The notes below the pieces were generated by a model that saw only the letters and a program-made list of their open reading frames with translations, made no database searches and was not told where the DNA came from. From Marivirga aurantiaca (GTDB taxonomy: Bacteria > Bacteroidota > Bacteroidia > Cytophagales > Cyclobacteriaceae), in assembly GCF_016679925.1 (NCBI RefSeq), contig NZ_JAEQBW010000005.1, positions 1 to 64,000 of the forward strand: a DNA stretch of 64,000 nucleotides, given 5' to 3'. The translations under genes and the position numbers were made by a program. This document shows positions 28,835 to 38,700 of this stretch, piece by piece; the stretch's first letter is position 1, and every line of letters starts with the position of its first letter.

Positions 28835-28835
28835 G

Positions 28836-28909
28836 CTCCTCCTCTTGGGCTCGAACCAAGGACCCTCTGATTAACAGTCAGATGCTCTAACCAGCTGAGC
28901 TAAGGAGGA
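28836..28909 (-). tRNA. tRNA-Asn (anticodon GTT)
   Basis: A 74-nt canonical cloverleaf on the minus strand. The acceptor stem is TCCTCCT / AGGAGGA with discriminator G. The D arm is GCTC-AGCTGGTTA-GAGC, the anticodon arm TCTGA-CTGTTAA-TCAGA with anticodon GTT, the variable loop GGGTC, and the T arm CTTGG-TTCGAGC-CCAAG. CCA is not encoded. It has a consensus promoter 19 bp upstream and a terminator immediately downstream, and it is the intact head of the GIY-YIG array. Confidence 0.95.
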
Positions 28910-28927
28910 ATGTCCCTTTTGGGAATG

Positions 28928-28959
28928 CAAACATAGCAGTCCCTTTCATATTTTGCAAA
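28928..28959 (-). promoter_or_regulatory. Promoter of tRNA-Asn
   Basis: On the minus strand TTTG (28959-28956), 20 bases, TATGTTTG (28935-28928). This is a full match to the Bacteroidota pattern, placing the start point about 13-15 nt before the mature tRNA 5' end. It is the only good promoter found for the GIY-YIG array. Confidence 0.68.
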
Positions 28960-29048
28960 TACAATTTGAAAATATTTAAATATATTTTCGGCTAATCAAC
29001 TCATACTCTATTAATGCATTCACCTATCAAATGACCACAACTACTGAA

Positions 29049-29108
29049 TAATGACATAATGACTTGATTATAGGGAAAATCAGTCACTAAGTAGACATAA
29101 TGTCATTA
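29049..29108. repeat. Inverted repeat upstream of hsp20
   Basis: TAATGACAT (29049-29057) and its complement ATGTCATTA (29100-29108), 42 bp apart, with partly complementary sequence between (TGACTTGATT / AAATCAGTCA). It could be an operator or a fold in an upstream transcript. It ends about 85 bp before the heat-shock gene. Confidence 0.35.
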
Positions 29109-29194
29109 ATCGAGGGTGATTTTGAGCCATTTTCAAGAATGGTACAAAATTTACTATCCCTTTATAAAAATGTTAAACCTTAAATTTATCAGTT

Positions 29195-29635
29195 ATGACA
29201 CTTATAAAATATGATCAGGGATTACCCAATGTAGCAAACAGAAGCTTTTCTAATTTTTTAGATCGCTTTTTTAACGAATCCTTTGTTAATGCTAACAAAG
29301 AAATGGAAAGCTTCAATCCGCAAGTAGATGTTGCGGAGGGAAAAAAAGAATTCGAGCTTTCAGTTGCAGTGCCGGGAATGAAGAAGTCTGATTTCAACAT
29401 TGACATGTCAGATGGAAAAATAACTATTTCCGGAGAGAGAAAATTTGAGAATGAAAAGGATGGAAAGAACTATCACTCTGTAGAAACAAAATACGGAGCT
29501 TTCAGCAGAACATTCTACTTGCCGGATAACATTCTAGAGGATAAAGTTGAGGCAAGTTATCAGGATGGGATATTGAAAGTAATCATTCCAAAAGATGAGA
29601 AAAAAGAGCTCAAAAAAACCATCCAAATCAAATAA
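29195..29635 (+). CDS. Small heat-shock protein, Hsp20/alpha-crystallin family
   Basis: A 146-residue ATP-independent holdase chaperone of the cytoplasm. A short N-terminal arm (SNFLDRFFNESF) is followed by the alpha-crystallin domain, about 43-135. That domain contains PQVDVAEGKKEFELSVAVPGMKKSDFNID, ISGERKF, GAFSRTFYLPDNI and the signature ASYQDGILKVIIPK. The C-terminal tail KKTIQIK carries the I-x-I motif used for oligomer assembly. It is monocistronic with its own terminator and has an inverted repeat upstream that may be regulatory. Length and motifs are typical. Confidence 0.93.
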   Translation: MTLIKYDQGLPNVANRSFSNFLDRFFNESFVNANKEMESFNPQVDVAEGKKEFELSVAVPGMKKSDFNIDMSDGKITISGERKFENEKDGKNYHSVETKYGAFSRTFYLPDNILEDKVEASYQDGILKVIIPKDEKKELKKTIQIK

Positions 29636-29649
29636 TTATCGTTTCAAAT

Positions 29650-29674
29650 AAAAGGGGCTTTCCATGAGCCCCTT
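29650..29674 (+). terminator. Terminator of hsp20
   Basis: Stem AAGGGGCT / AGCCCCTT around loop TTCCATG, followed by ATTCTTT, 15 bp after the stop codon. Confidence 0.68.
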
Positions 29675-29900
29675 ATTCTTTAAAAAAGAAATAACTGAAC
29701 AAACCAAAGCGTTGATAGATGTGTTAACCATATATCCGCCAACTTCATATAGACTTAAAGTAACATTCGGGGTTCAAGTTTAATCTTTCTCCTACTTTAT
29801 TTTTCAGAGGGAGAAAAGAGATTTACTATACAAGTCTGAAAGTTATTTTTAATTTTAGTATGGCAGATTATTAAATGAATAGGGATCAAAAACAAATAAC

Positions 29901-31379
29901 ATGTTAAGCAAGAAACAATTTTTTTTAGGTGTATTGATTGCATCATTTTTAAGTGCTTTGATTGCAATAGGTGGGTTTATGTATTTAAACTCTTCATCAC
30001 AAGAAAATCAAACCTTTGAAGAAATCCAGGAAAGCAATGCAAAGCTATCCAGTTTCCTCGATGAAACAGAATATTCTGTTCCAGAGGGCATTAATTTTAT
30101 TTATGCAGCAGAACAAGTAACAAAAGGAGTAGTCCATATAAGAGCGGAGATTACCCGCAGTCAGCCCAGATCAAGATCTCCTTTTGAAGAGTACTTCCGT
30201 GATTTTTATGGAGATCAGGGAGGCAGACAATTCGAAAGAAAAGCGCAATCTTCCGGTTCAGGGGTTATTATTTCACCTGATGGATATATTGTTACCAATA
30301 ACCATGTAGTTGAAAATGCCAGTAAGCTGGAAGTCATTCTTTATGATAATAGGAGTTATACCGCAGATGTAATAGGCATTGACCCAAACACAGACTTGGC
30401 ATTATTGAAAATTGATGCCCGGGATCTGCAATTCGTAGAGTTTGGAAATTCTGACCACACGAAAGTAGGAGAATGGGTATTGGCGGTAGGCAATCCTTTT
30501 AATCTTACTTCAACTGTAACTGCTGGCATAGTAAGTGCAAAATCAAGAAACATCAATATTCTGAATGCGCAAAATCAATACGGAATTGAATCCTTTATAC
30601 AAACAGATGCTGCCGTGAATCCTGGAAACAGCGGAGGAGCTTTGGTTAATCTCAAAGGTAAGTTGATTGGCATAAATACAGCTATTGCCACTCCAACCGG
30701 GAGCTATGCAGGTTACTCTTTCGCGGTTCCAGCTACCTTGGTTAGTAAAGTAGTAAATGATCTGAAAGAATATGGAGTGGTTCAAAGAGCTATGTTGGGA
30801 GTAAGCATTCTTAATTTAAATGACCCAAGACTTGAAAGCGAAGATATCGATTTAACTGCTGGTGTTTACATTGCTCAGGTGGGACCTGAAAGCGCTGCAG
30901 ACAAGGCAGGCTTAAAGCAAGGGGACATCATTACCAGCATTGGAGAATACAATATTAGCACTGTTTCGGAGCTTCAGGAATATGTGGCTCGGAATAGCCC
31001 TGGTGATAAGATAGAAGTTACCTATGTCAGGAATGGTAAAAAGAACAATGTAGAGGTAACTTTACAAAATGTAGAGAATACATTGGCTGAAATAAAACCT
31101 GATGTAACAACAAAAATCGAGGGCGCTGTGATAGAAGATATTAGTGAGGAAGAAAAAGATCAATTAAACATTGACGGGGGAGTTAAAATTACAGAAGTAG
31201 GCGATGGCAAGTGGAAAGAGATTGGGGTAAAAGAAGGTTTTGTCATTACAGCAATTGATAAAGTTACGGTTCAAAATACGGAAGAACTTAGCAGAATTCT
31301 GCAAAGCAAAAGAGGGGGAATATTGATTGAAGGCGTATATCCTGATGGAACCAAAGCTTACTATGGTATGGGTTGGTAA
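29901..31379 (+). CDS. Deg/HtrA-family periplasmic serine protease with two PDZ domains
   Basis: A 492-residue trypsin-like protease-chaperone for envelope quality control. An N-terminal membrane anchor or signal (about 10-30) precedes the protease domain (about 70-280). The catalytic triad is His135 in TNNHVV, Asp165 in NTDLALLK and Ser244 in NPGNSGGALVN. PDZ1 spans about 285-385 (GVYIAQVGPESAADKAGLKQGDII) and PDZ2 about 400-485 (GVKITEVGDGKWKEIGVKEGFVITAID). The architecture matches the Bacteroidota Do-like protease. It is monocistronic, follows hsp20 on the same strand as a separate unit, and ends in a good terminator. Both may be stress-induced, but no shared operator was identified. Confidence 0.93.
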   Translation: MLSKKQFFLGVLIASFLSALIAIGGFMYLNSSSQENQTFEEIQESNAKLSSFLDETEYSVPEGINFIYAAEQVTKGVVHIRAEITRSQPRSRSPFEEYFRDFYGDQGGRQFERKAQSSGSGVIISPDGYIVTNNHVVENASKLEVILYDNRSYTADVIGIDPNTDLALLKIDARDLQFVEFGNSDHTKVGEWVLAVGNPFNLTSTVTAGIVSAKSRNINILNAQNQYGIESFIQTDAAVNPGNSGGALVNLKGKLIGINTAIATPTGSYAGYSFAVPATLVSKVVNDLKEYGVVQRAMLGVSILNLNDPRLESEDIDLTAGVYIAQVGPESAADKAGLKQGDIITSIGEYNISTVSELQEYVARNSPGDKIEVTYVRNGKKNNVEVTLQNVENTLAEIKPDVTTKIEGAVIEDISEEEKDQLNIDGGVKITEVGDGKWKEIGVKEGFVITAIDKVTVQNTEELSRILQSKRGGILIEGVYPDGTKAYYGMGW

Positions 31380-31420
31380 TAAATAATTACCCATCGCAAT
31401 GGGTTTTGAAAAGAGATTCA

Positions 31421-31449
31421 AAAAGGCATCAGTATCAGATGCCTTTTTT
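31421..31449 (+). terminator. Terminator of the Deg-like protease gene
   Basis: Stem AAAAGGCATC / GATGCCTTTT with loop AGTATCA, running into a T-tract. A strong plus-strand terminator. Confidence 0.8.
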
Positions 31450-31550
31450 CTTTTTATATCATTCAAAAAACCTCATTTTTGTGGCTATTAATAATCTCAC
31501 TAAAAAAGTAATTATTAATCAAACAGTTTTTTTTAAGAAATACATAATTT

Positions 31551-33101
31551 ATGAACATTCAGAAAGAGTACGGCATCGCTAAGGCGTTAGAACAATTAGG
31601 TGTCAAAAAGAACAACAAAGGAACTTCAACCGGAAACCTATGGATGGAATCATCGGAGTCAATATCCTCTATCTCCCCGGTAGATGGAGCCGAAATAGGT
31701 TCTGTAGGTATTACTAAAAGAGAAGATTACGATAAAGTTATTGAGAAAGCCCAATCAGCTTTTCAAACATGGAGCGCAACACCTGCCCCTATGAGAGGTG
31801 AAATTGTGAGACAATTTGGCCAGAAATTAAGAGAGCTAAAAGATCCATTAGGCAGATTGGTTTCTTACGAAATGGGTAAATCCTTTCAAGAAGGCTTAGG
31901 TGAAGTGCAGGAAATGATTGATATCTGTGACTTTGCTGTAGGGCTTTCCCGTCAATTACATGGTTTAACTATTAAATCGGAAAGGCCGGAACACCACATG
32001 CAGGAACAATGGCATCCTTTAGGGATAGTAGGCATTATTTCTGCTTTCAACTTTCCTGTAGCTGTCTGGAGTTGGAATACTGCCCTTGCTTGGGTAGCAG
32101 GCGATGTATGTGTTTGGAAACCATCAGAAAAAACTCCACTTACAGGTATTGCCTGTCAAAACATTATTGCTGGGGTTTTAAAAGACAATGATTTACCGGA
32201 AGGAATTTCATGTTTGATCAATGGCGATTACAAAGTAGGTGAATGGATGACTAATGACGAAAGAGTTCCATTAATATCAGCGACAGGCTCTATAAGAATG
32301 GGAAGAATAGTGGGACAAGCTGTTGCCGCCCGTTTAGGAAAATCTATTTTAGAATTAGGTGGGAATAACGCTATGATTATTACGCCTGATGCAGATTTGA
32401 AAATTTCATTAATTGGCGGTGTATTTGGTGCCGTGGGTACTGCCGGTCAAAGATGTACTTCTACAAGAAGATTAATTGTTCATGAAGATATTTATGATGA
32501 GTTAATCACTAAAATGAAAGGTGCTTATCAGCAGTTAAAAATTGGTAATCCATTAGATGAAAAAAATCATGTGGGGCCATTAATTGACAAACAAGCTGTA
32601 GAAGCTTATGAAAAAGCAATTGAGAAAGCTAAAGAAGAAGGGGGTAAAGTAATTATTGAAGGAGGAGTACTTTCAGGTGAAGCTTATGAAAGCGGATGTT
32701 ATGTGAAGCCCGCTGTTATTGAGGCTGACAATAGTTATTCAATTGTGCAGGAAGAAACTTTTGCCCCTATTTTATACGTAATGAAATATAGCGGTGGAGT
32801 TGATAATGCGATCAAACTTCAAAATGGAGTAAGGCAAGGGCTTTCTTCTGCTATTATGACTAACAATATGCGCGAGGCACATCAATTTTTATCAGGTTCT
32901 GGTTCCGACTGTGGAATTGCCAATGTAAATATTGGTACGTCCGGTGCGGAAATTGGTGGAGCCTTTGGTGGTGAAAAAGAGACTGGTGGAGGAAGAGAAT
33001 CAGGTTCTGATGCCTGGAAAGCTTATATGAGGCGTCAAACCAACACATTGAACTATGGGGATTCATTACCTTTGGCACAAGGCATAAAATTTGATTTATA
33101 A
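31551..33101 (+). CDS. ALDH7-type aldehyde dehydrogenase (alpha-aminoadipic semialdehyde dehydrogenase-like)
   Basis: A 516-residue NAD-dependent aldehyde dehydrogenase of the ALDH7/AmaB group, which oxidises L-2-aminoadipate-6-semialdehyde in lysine breakdown. The general base is Glu268 in LELGGNNA and the catalytic thiol Cys302 in GTAGQRCTSTRR. The cofactor region includes SAFNFPVAVWSWNTALAW and WKPSEKTPLT. The C-terminus has NIGTSGAEIGGAFGGEKETGGGRESGSDAWKAYMRRQT, characteristic of ALDH7. The start MNIQKEYGIAKALEQLG fits the family. No other lysine-degradation gene is adjacent, so the exact substrate is inferred from the family. Confidence 0.87.
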   Translation: MNIQKEYGIAKALEQLGVKKNNKGTSTGNLWMESSESISSISPVDGAEIGSVGITKREDYDKVIEKAQSAFQTWSATPAPMRGEIVRQFGQKLRELKDPLGRLVSYEMGKSFQEGLGEVQEMIDICDFAVGLSRQLHGLTIKSERPEHHMQEQWHPLGIVGIISAFNFPVAVWSWNTALAWVAGDVCVWKPSEKTPLTGIACQNIIAGVLKDNDLPEGISCLINGDYKVGEWMTNDERVPLISATGSIRMGRIVGQAVAARLGKSILELGGNNAMIITPDADLKISLIGGVFGAVGTAGQRCTSTRRLIVHEDIYDELITKMKGAYQQLKIGNPLDEKNHVGPLIDKQAVEAYEKAIEKAKEEGGKVIIEGGVLSGEAYESGCYVKPAVIEADNSYSIVQEETFAPILYVMKYSGGVDNAIKLQNGVRQGLSSAIMTNNMREAHQFLSGSGSDCGIANVNIGTSGAEIGGAFGGEKETGGGRESGSDAWKAYMRRQTNTLNYGDSLPLAQGIKFDL

Positions 33102-33112
33102 TTTTTTTTTGA

Positions 33113-33140
33113 AAATGCACCTGAATATTCAGGTGCATTT
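33113..33140. terminator. Palindromic terminator after the ALDH gene
   Basis: A perfect palindrome with arms AAATGCACCTGAAT / ATTCAGGTGCATTT, 12 bp after the stop. A T-run precedes it, so it could work on both strands. Confidence 0.6.
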
Positions 33141-33212
33141 CATATATTGAAATGTTTTTATCCTTTGTTGTTTTTTTACTAAATTAAAGCATCTAAATAA
33201 AACCTCTTAATT

Positions 33213-33620
33213 ATGAGTAAATATCACTCCGTCATGCTGATTGATGACAATGAAATTGATAATCTGATAAATCAAAAAATGGTTGAAGCAGCTCGACTAT
33301 CTGATTATATCTACACCCATACAGGTGCAAAAAGTGCTATTGAGTTTTTGAAAAATATTGAGCAGTTGGAAAAGGATGTTGTAGAGAGTGTTCTTCCTGA
33401 TGTGATATTTTTAGATATTGATATGCCATTAATGGATGGGTTCCAGTTTCTGGAAGAGTTCAACAAATTAAAAGATACCACCATCAATAAGTGTAAGATC
33501 ATTATGCTTACTTCTTCTATCAACCCTCAGGATGTAAGCAAATCTAAAAAATACGAAGCTGTTAAAAAATATTTAAACAAACCACTTTCACAGGAAAGCT
33601 TAACGGACTTATCAATATAA
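33213..33620 (+). CDS. Single-domain response regulator (CheY-like)
   Basis: A 135-residue lone receiver domain. The acidic pair is D11/D12 in LIDDNEIDN, the phospho-acceptor Asp68 is in IFLDIDMPLMDG, the switch residue is in MLTSS and the conserved Lys123 is in LNKPLS. There is no output domain, so it works by phosphotransfer or protein contact. The family is frequent in Bacteroidota beside PAS kinases. The closest kinase gene is at 35784, on the other strand and 2 kb away. A hairpin overlaps its 3' end. Confidence 0.9.
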   Translation: MSKYHSVMLIDDNEIDNLINQKMVEAARLSDYIYTHTGAKSAIEFLKNIEQLEKDVVESVLPDVIFLDIDMPLMDGFQFLEEFNKLKDTTINKCKIIMLTSSINPQDVSKSKKYEAVKKYLNKPLSQESLTDLSI

Positions 33621-33631
33621 AAATAAGTCCG
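33604..33631. terminator. Hairpin between convergent genes
   Basis: A nine-bp stem CGGACTTAT / ATAAGTCCG (33604-33612, 33623-33631) overlapping the last codons of the receiver gene and ending 7 bp before the convergent gene. It is a likely bidirectional terminator without a long T-tract. Confidence 0.5.
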
Positions 33632-33637
33632 CTTTCA

Positions 33638-35077
33638 CTATACTAATTTATTAATTAGTTCATCATTAATATTTATTAACAAAGTTGGAGAGAAATGTTG
33701 CTCGGGTTTCAAAGAATTGAAAACCTTTGCCATTTCTCCAATTTTCTCCCGCTTATTTCGCTTTGACTCACTGAGTGATATTTTCATGATTTTATTCAAT
33801 AACTGGATATTCACGCAATTATCTTTTCCTAAAATCCTGATTTGACGCTGTATGCTGTTGATGAGTTGATTGAATAATTCATAATCTTTTACCAGGCAAT
33901 ACTGCAGTGCCAAAAGTGTCTTAATCTCCAATTGTGAGTTCTGGTATTTTTTCAGGCTCACATCATTGAGCAGGTTATTAAACCATTTGGCCGCCTCGTC
34001 AAATTTATTATCGAAATAACAACTTAAAGCACGATAGGTGACATAAGTGATATACTGTGGTAAATTATCTCTGTCAGGTTCAAAATCCTGGAAAATAGCT
34101 TGATTCTCTTCTGATAATGGCAATCCTTCTGGCTGTCTTTTCTTTCTTTCTATTTTGGTAATTAAAAATTGGGCAGGGTAGGTATAAAGTGTAAAATTGG
34201 ACAGGAAAGTATCACAAGATTCATTTACTTCTTCATAATAATTGTCTGCCTTTCTATATAATGTGTAATGGTTATAATATTCCAGCTTGAGAAACTCATA
34301 TACCAATTTTAGGTGGAAGTAGATAGAGTCAAGGCTATACAATGCAAATATTTCCTCTGCCTTGTTTAGTATGTCTTCTATCGGTTCGAGATCAGCATTT
34401 GATTCATCCTCTTCAACAAATAACCTGTGGTATACATTCATACAGTTTTTATAAATGTAAAGCCTGTGAGAGTCATATAAACGGCAAATATTTGCCATTT
34501 CTTTGTTAAGAAGTTCGAGCTCAAGCTTATTTACGCTGTCACCTGTGAGCGAGTAATTTCCAAATTTTATAAAATAGCTACTAAGCAAATCCTCTGCTTT
34601 GTCAACAGCCAACATATAAGCCACATGCTTATTGTACAATTGACTATATTGGAAGTACTCTTCTGTATTATGATGTAGCTTTTTTAAGGCCTTGTATACT
34701 ACTGTCAGTTCATTGGACAAATCATAATCTATTAACTCCTTTTCCAATTTTTTAAGAGTGGCAATAGCAATAGCTTTCTTTTTGGTAAACAATATTTCAT
34801 TGATATTAGCTACTTTTTTAAGAATATCAGTACGTGGGTTCTCCATTTGTTGGAGTAAGTACTCTTCAATTTTTTGATTTAGGCGGGAGCGCAAAGTATA
34901 ATAGGCATTTGTATTCACCTCAAGCTCATTCATTAGTGTATGATCACCGGAATAGCTTTCACGCATTGATTTTAATAAATAGGCGGATTTATCAGCACCT
35001 CCTGTGGAAAGAGAATCATAAATTGCTTGATAATCAGCATCAGAAAGTTGCATGATAATATTCTTGAGTTTAGCCAT
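33638..35077 (-). CDS. Alpha-helical protein of unknown function
   Basis: A 479-residue protein that I do not recognise. It is almost entirely helical by composition, rich in Leu, Lys, Glu and Tyr, with no signal peptide and no membrane segment, so it should be cytoplasmic. The arrangement of paired helices (for example KKAIAIATLKKLEKEL, DEAAKWFNNLLND) resembles degenerate TPR or other helical-hairpin repeats, suggesting a scaffold or protein-interaction role. The N-terminus (LKNIIMQLSDADYQAIYDSL) and the AYLLKSMRESY segment recall a conserved Cytophagales hypothetical family. It is single, convergent with the receiver gene, and probably has its own promoter. Confidence 0.7.
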   Translation of the reverse strand: MAKLKNIIMQLSDADYQAIYDSLSTGGADKSAYLLKSMRESYSGDHTLMNELEVNTNAYYTLRSRLNQKIEEYLLQQMENPRTDILKKVANINEILFTKKKAIAIATLKKLEKELIDYDLSNELTVVYKALKKLHHNTEEYFQYSQLYNKHVAYMLAVDKAEDLLSSYFIKFGNYSLTGDSVNKLELELLNKEMANICRLYDSHRLYIYKNCMNVYHRLFVEEDESNADLEPIEDILNKAEEIFALYSLDSIYFHLKLVYEFLKLEYYNHYTLYRKADNYYEEVNESCDTFLSNFTLYTYPAQFLITKIERKKRQPEGLPLSEENQAIFQDFEPDRDNLPQYITYVTYRALSCYFDNKFDEAAKWFNNLLNDVSLKKYQNSQLEIKTLLALQYCLVKDYELFNQLINSIQRQIRILGKDNCVNIQLLNKIMKISLSESKRNKREKIGEMAKVFNSLKPEQHFSPTLLININDELINKLV

Positions 35078-35358
35078 TTTATCAGTTTTTACTTATTGTT
35101 TGTATTAAATTCTAGGGAAGTTAATTATTTCGATGAAAAACACACAAAATAAGCGAAAATATTAATGAAAACCTTACATGAGAAAAGGTCTTTTTTCGAT
35201 TAAACAGCTTTTTTAACAAACCAGGGGTAATAAAATCTGAAGAAAGATAAATTCCTTAAAACTGTTTTACGACAGATATTACTCTTAATTTAATAAAAAG
35301 AAAGCTTTATCCCCTCCTGGAAATCAGGGATTACCTCTGACGGGAAACACCATTTATA

Positions 35359-35787
35359 CTATTTAGGAGGAAGTGTACCAATGTTATTCCAAAATTGCTC
35401 TATTTTGTTAACAGCCATGATGAACTCTTCAGCGTTTACAGGTTTGGTAATATAGCAATTGGCATGGTATTGATAAGCCAGATCTATGTCTCTTTGTGCG
35501 GAAGAGGTAGTGAGGATAATAACAGGGATGTGATTTTTGGTAGAACTTGTTTTTACCTCCTTTAAAACTTCGTGCCCACTTTTAATGGGTAAATTGATAT
35601 CCAACAGGATCAAATCAGGCACCGGACTGTTTTCAAATAAACTTCTTTGAAATACAAAATCCAGTGCTTCCTGTCCATTTTCAACCACGTATAGCACATT
35701 GGGGATTTTGCTGTCTTCCATTGCTTCCTTAGCAAGGAAAGCATCTCCTTCATTATCTTCTACTAGCAATATTTGTATAGTTTTCAT
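35359..35787 (-). CDS. Response regulator, Rcp1-like receiver
   Basis: A 142-residue receiver of the type that accompanies phytochrome-like kinases. It has Glu10/Asp11 in VEDNEGD, phospho-acceptor Asp63 in LLDINLPIKSG, TTSS and Lys115 in ITKPVNAEEF. The C-terminal extension KIEQFWNNIGTLPPK is typical of this group. The start overlaps the 3' end of the giant kinase gene by 4 bp, so the pair is translationally coupled. It is almost certainly the direct phosphotransfer partner. A close paralogue lies at 47616. Confidence 0.92.
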   Translation of the reverse strand: MKTIQILLVEDNEGDAFLAKEAMEDSKIPNVLYVVENGQEALDFVFQRSLFENSPVPDLILLDINLPIKSGHEVLKEVKTSSTKNHIPVIILTTSSAQRDIDLAYQYHANCYITKPVNAEEFIMAVNKIEQFWNNIGTLPPK

Positions 35788-38700
35788 GGTTGAATTAATT
35801 TAGGTACAGTAAAATAAAATGTACTTCCTTTCCCCCGTCTGGATTCCACCCATATTTTACCTCCCATGTTTTCAATGATTTTCTTAACGATTGATAACCC
35901 CATGCCCGTGCCACCATATTCGTTTTTATTATGCAATCGTTGAAATATGACAAATATTTTATCATAATATTCCGGATCAATCCCTATTCCATTGTCTGCT
36001 ACTGAAAATTGCCAGTAAGCTGGTAGTTTTTTTGCCTTAATATTAATTTCAGGAGCTACAGTCGCTTCAGAATATTTTAAAGCATTGCCTATCAAATTAT
36101 GAAATACCTGCAATAAAGGGGGACGATGTCCATCAATAGTAGGTAGTTTATCGAAATATATTGTGGCCTTCTTCTCCTCAATTACTTTACGTTGTAATTG
36201 ATTCACCTCTTCAATAATTTCTTTTATATTAACGGATTCCAATTTTCCCTCATAACGACCTGCCCTTGAGAAATCTAGCAAATCCAAAATAATCTGCCTC
36301 ATTCTTTTAGCTCCATCCACAGCAAAATCAATATACTGAAGTGCTTTGTCATCTAGTTGGTCGCCATATTTTTTCTCAAGTTGTGTCAAAAAGCCTGTGA
36401 CCATTCTTAGAGGCTCTTGCAGATCATGAGAAGCTACATAGGCAAATTGTTCCAGTTCAGCATTGGAATGGGCTAATTCTTTGGCATGTTTCTCAAGTAC
36501 TAAATTAGATTTTAGAATTTGCTCTTCCGCAGATTTTTGTAAATGTATATCCTGAATACTTCCGAATATCTTTGTACACTTGCCTCCCACTCTTTCGGAG
36601 TTTCCTATACAACGAACCCATCTACTATTGCCACCAGCTGTTTTGGTCAATAGTTCCAAATCAAACTCTTCTCCTGTGGCAATTATTTTATCAACTGCTT
36701 TCCGTAGTATTTTCCTGCTTTTTGAAGTGCAAAACTCGAGTCCACCGGTGTAAGAAGGATTATATTTTTCATCTACATCAAGTATTTGCCTGGTCATTAA
36801 GGACCAGTACATTTCCTGCTGGTCTTTTTGTTTTAAATCCAGTTCCCAGCTTCCAATTCGGGCTATTTTTGAAGTTCTTTCGGCCAACCTTTCCAATTCA
36901 TGCAAGTCAGTAATATCTGTAATAATAGAATCCCAGACTATAGTATCATCGGCCATTTTATAAGGATTACCAAACCCCTCATGGAAACAGATAGCTCCAT
37001 CTGGCTTCACATACCGCCATCTTGCACGCCATCTAGTAAGGTTTTTGGCAGATTCCATAATAGATTGTCTTACCATCTCAACCTCTCCGCCTTGTTTAAT
37101 CCCTCCCCAAACATTATCAATATCAGCAATACACTCTTCAGGAGTAAAGCCCCACACCTCTTTAGAACCTTCACTTACAAAATTCAATTCATCACTTCCA
37201 TCCGGGCGTAAATGGTATTGAAACAATACGCCCGGAACATTGTTAGAGATATTTTTTAGCCGTAGTTCTATTACTTTCCGTTCATGAATGTCCTGAAAAC
37301 TACCAAATATTCTCACACACTTTCCCTCTACAAGTTCAACATTACCTATTGACCTAATCCAGCGTTCACGTCCTTTAGCTGTAATAATTGGCATCTCAAA
37401 ATCGAACGATTTACCACTTTCCATGGCCTCTGATACTATACTGTTCACTTGATCCCGAATGTCAGCTCTATAGAAATTCATAGCCAATTCCATATTGATT
37501 TTGAAATCTTCCGGCACCTCATGGATTTTCCTGGTCATGGATGACCAGAATGTCACGTCATTTATTAAATCCACCTCCCAGCTCCCCACCCGTGCCAGCT
37601 TGGTGGCATTTTCCAACGATTCCTGTATTTCCAACAAGGCTGTCACATCTCTTCCATAAGCAAAAACATAGTTGTCCTCACCAAAGGCAGAAGATGAATT
37701 CCAGGAAATCCATACATAAGCTCCTGATTTTGTGCTGTATCTATTAATAAAATTATTAACCCTCCGTGCACCGGTGATTGTCTCAATATATTCGTTAATG
37801 GTACCATCCAAGTCATTTGGGTGTAGGAAATTAGAAAAAGGTTGTGAAGTAAGTTCTTCTGCGGAATAGCCCAACAATTTGCAGAAAGCAGGGTTTACCT
37901 TAGCAAAATATCCATCAGTTGTAGCAATAGCTATTATATCAGGGGCATACTCAAAAAAAGCATGAAGCTCTTCTTCTTGTTGCTTTCTTTTAATTTCGGC
38001 TCCTAAATTATTTTCCAGTGATGAGAACACACGTCTAAAAATTTCCAGTTTTTTGGCACTGAGCTCACTTGCAAGAACTAATGTTCCAATAATGTCATTG
38101 TTATGGAATAGAGGTACCCCAATAGCAGAATTTAAGCCGGTATTTTTCACTGCTATCTTTCTTGCGAAAGTCTTGTTGCTTTCTAGTTGATCTAAGATTG
38201 TAGTGGCTTTATTATTGAACACATGGCCTGGCAAGCCCTCATTAACATCAAGGCTAACTAAATCTTTCACATTCCGGTAAAACATTTCCGCTTTTTTGTT
38301 GGCTGCATATTTTGCATATAATTTGAGCTCATTATCTATCTGGCTTTTAAGCCAAATTTCAGCCATACTAAACTCGCCAATTCTGGCCAGGTAACTTAAA
38401 ACTTTTGGTAAGATGGTATCCAAAGCTCCTTCTAATTTAAAAAGAAGGGCAACATCTGCATTAATTTGTTTTTGCAATGTATCCAGTTTTTCTTTGCTCC
38501 TGTCCCGTAAAGCCCCTATCATTCTTTTTGGCTTTCCTGCCTTATCTCTTACTAAATATCCGATTTCTTCAACATAGGCATAAGAACCATCATTGCGCCT
38601 GAACTGAAATTCTTTTTGCCATTTGTTTCTATCCGGATCTGCCAAAAAGGTTTCCCATTTAATTTTATTTCTTTCCCTGTCAATAGGATGGGTTAGCTCT

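Larger units (their letters stand above)
27660..28835 (-). repeat. Three tandem 392-bp units (nuclease + tRNA-like + terminator)
   Basis: Exact 392-bp periodicity: units 27660-28051, 28052-28443 and 28444-28835, with only a handful of substitutions between them. On the minus strand each unit reads terminator, GIY-YIG gene, tRNA-Asn-like sequence. A decayed unit precedes (about 27268-27659) and the intact tRNA-Asn follows (28836-28909). The shared tRNA sequence gives homology for unequal exchange, which explains the tandem growth. Confidence 0.9.

Noticed and set aside
27268-28835. CRISPR array
   Set aside because: The repeats are 392 bp, contiguous and coding, with no short repeats and spacers and no cas genes.
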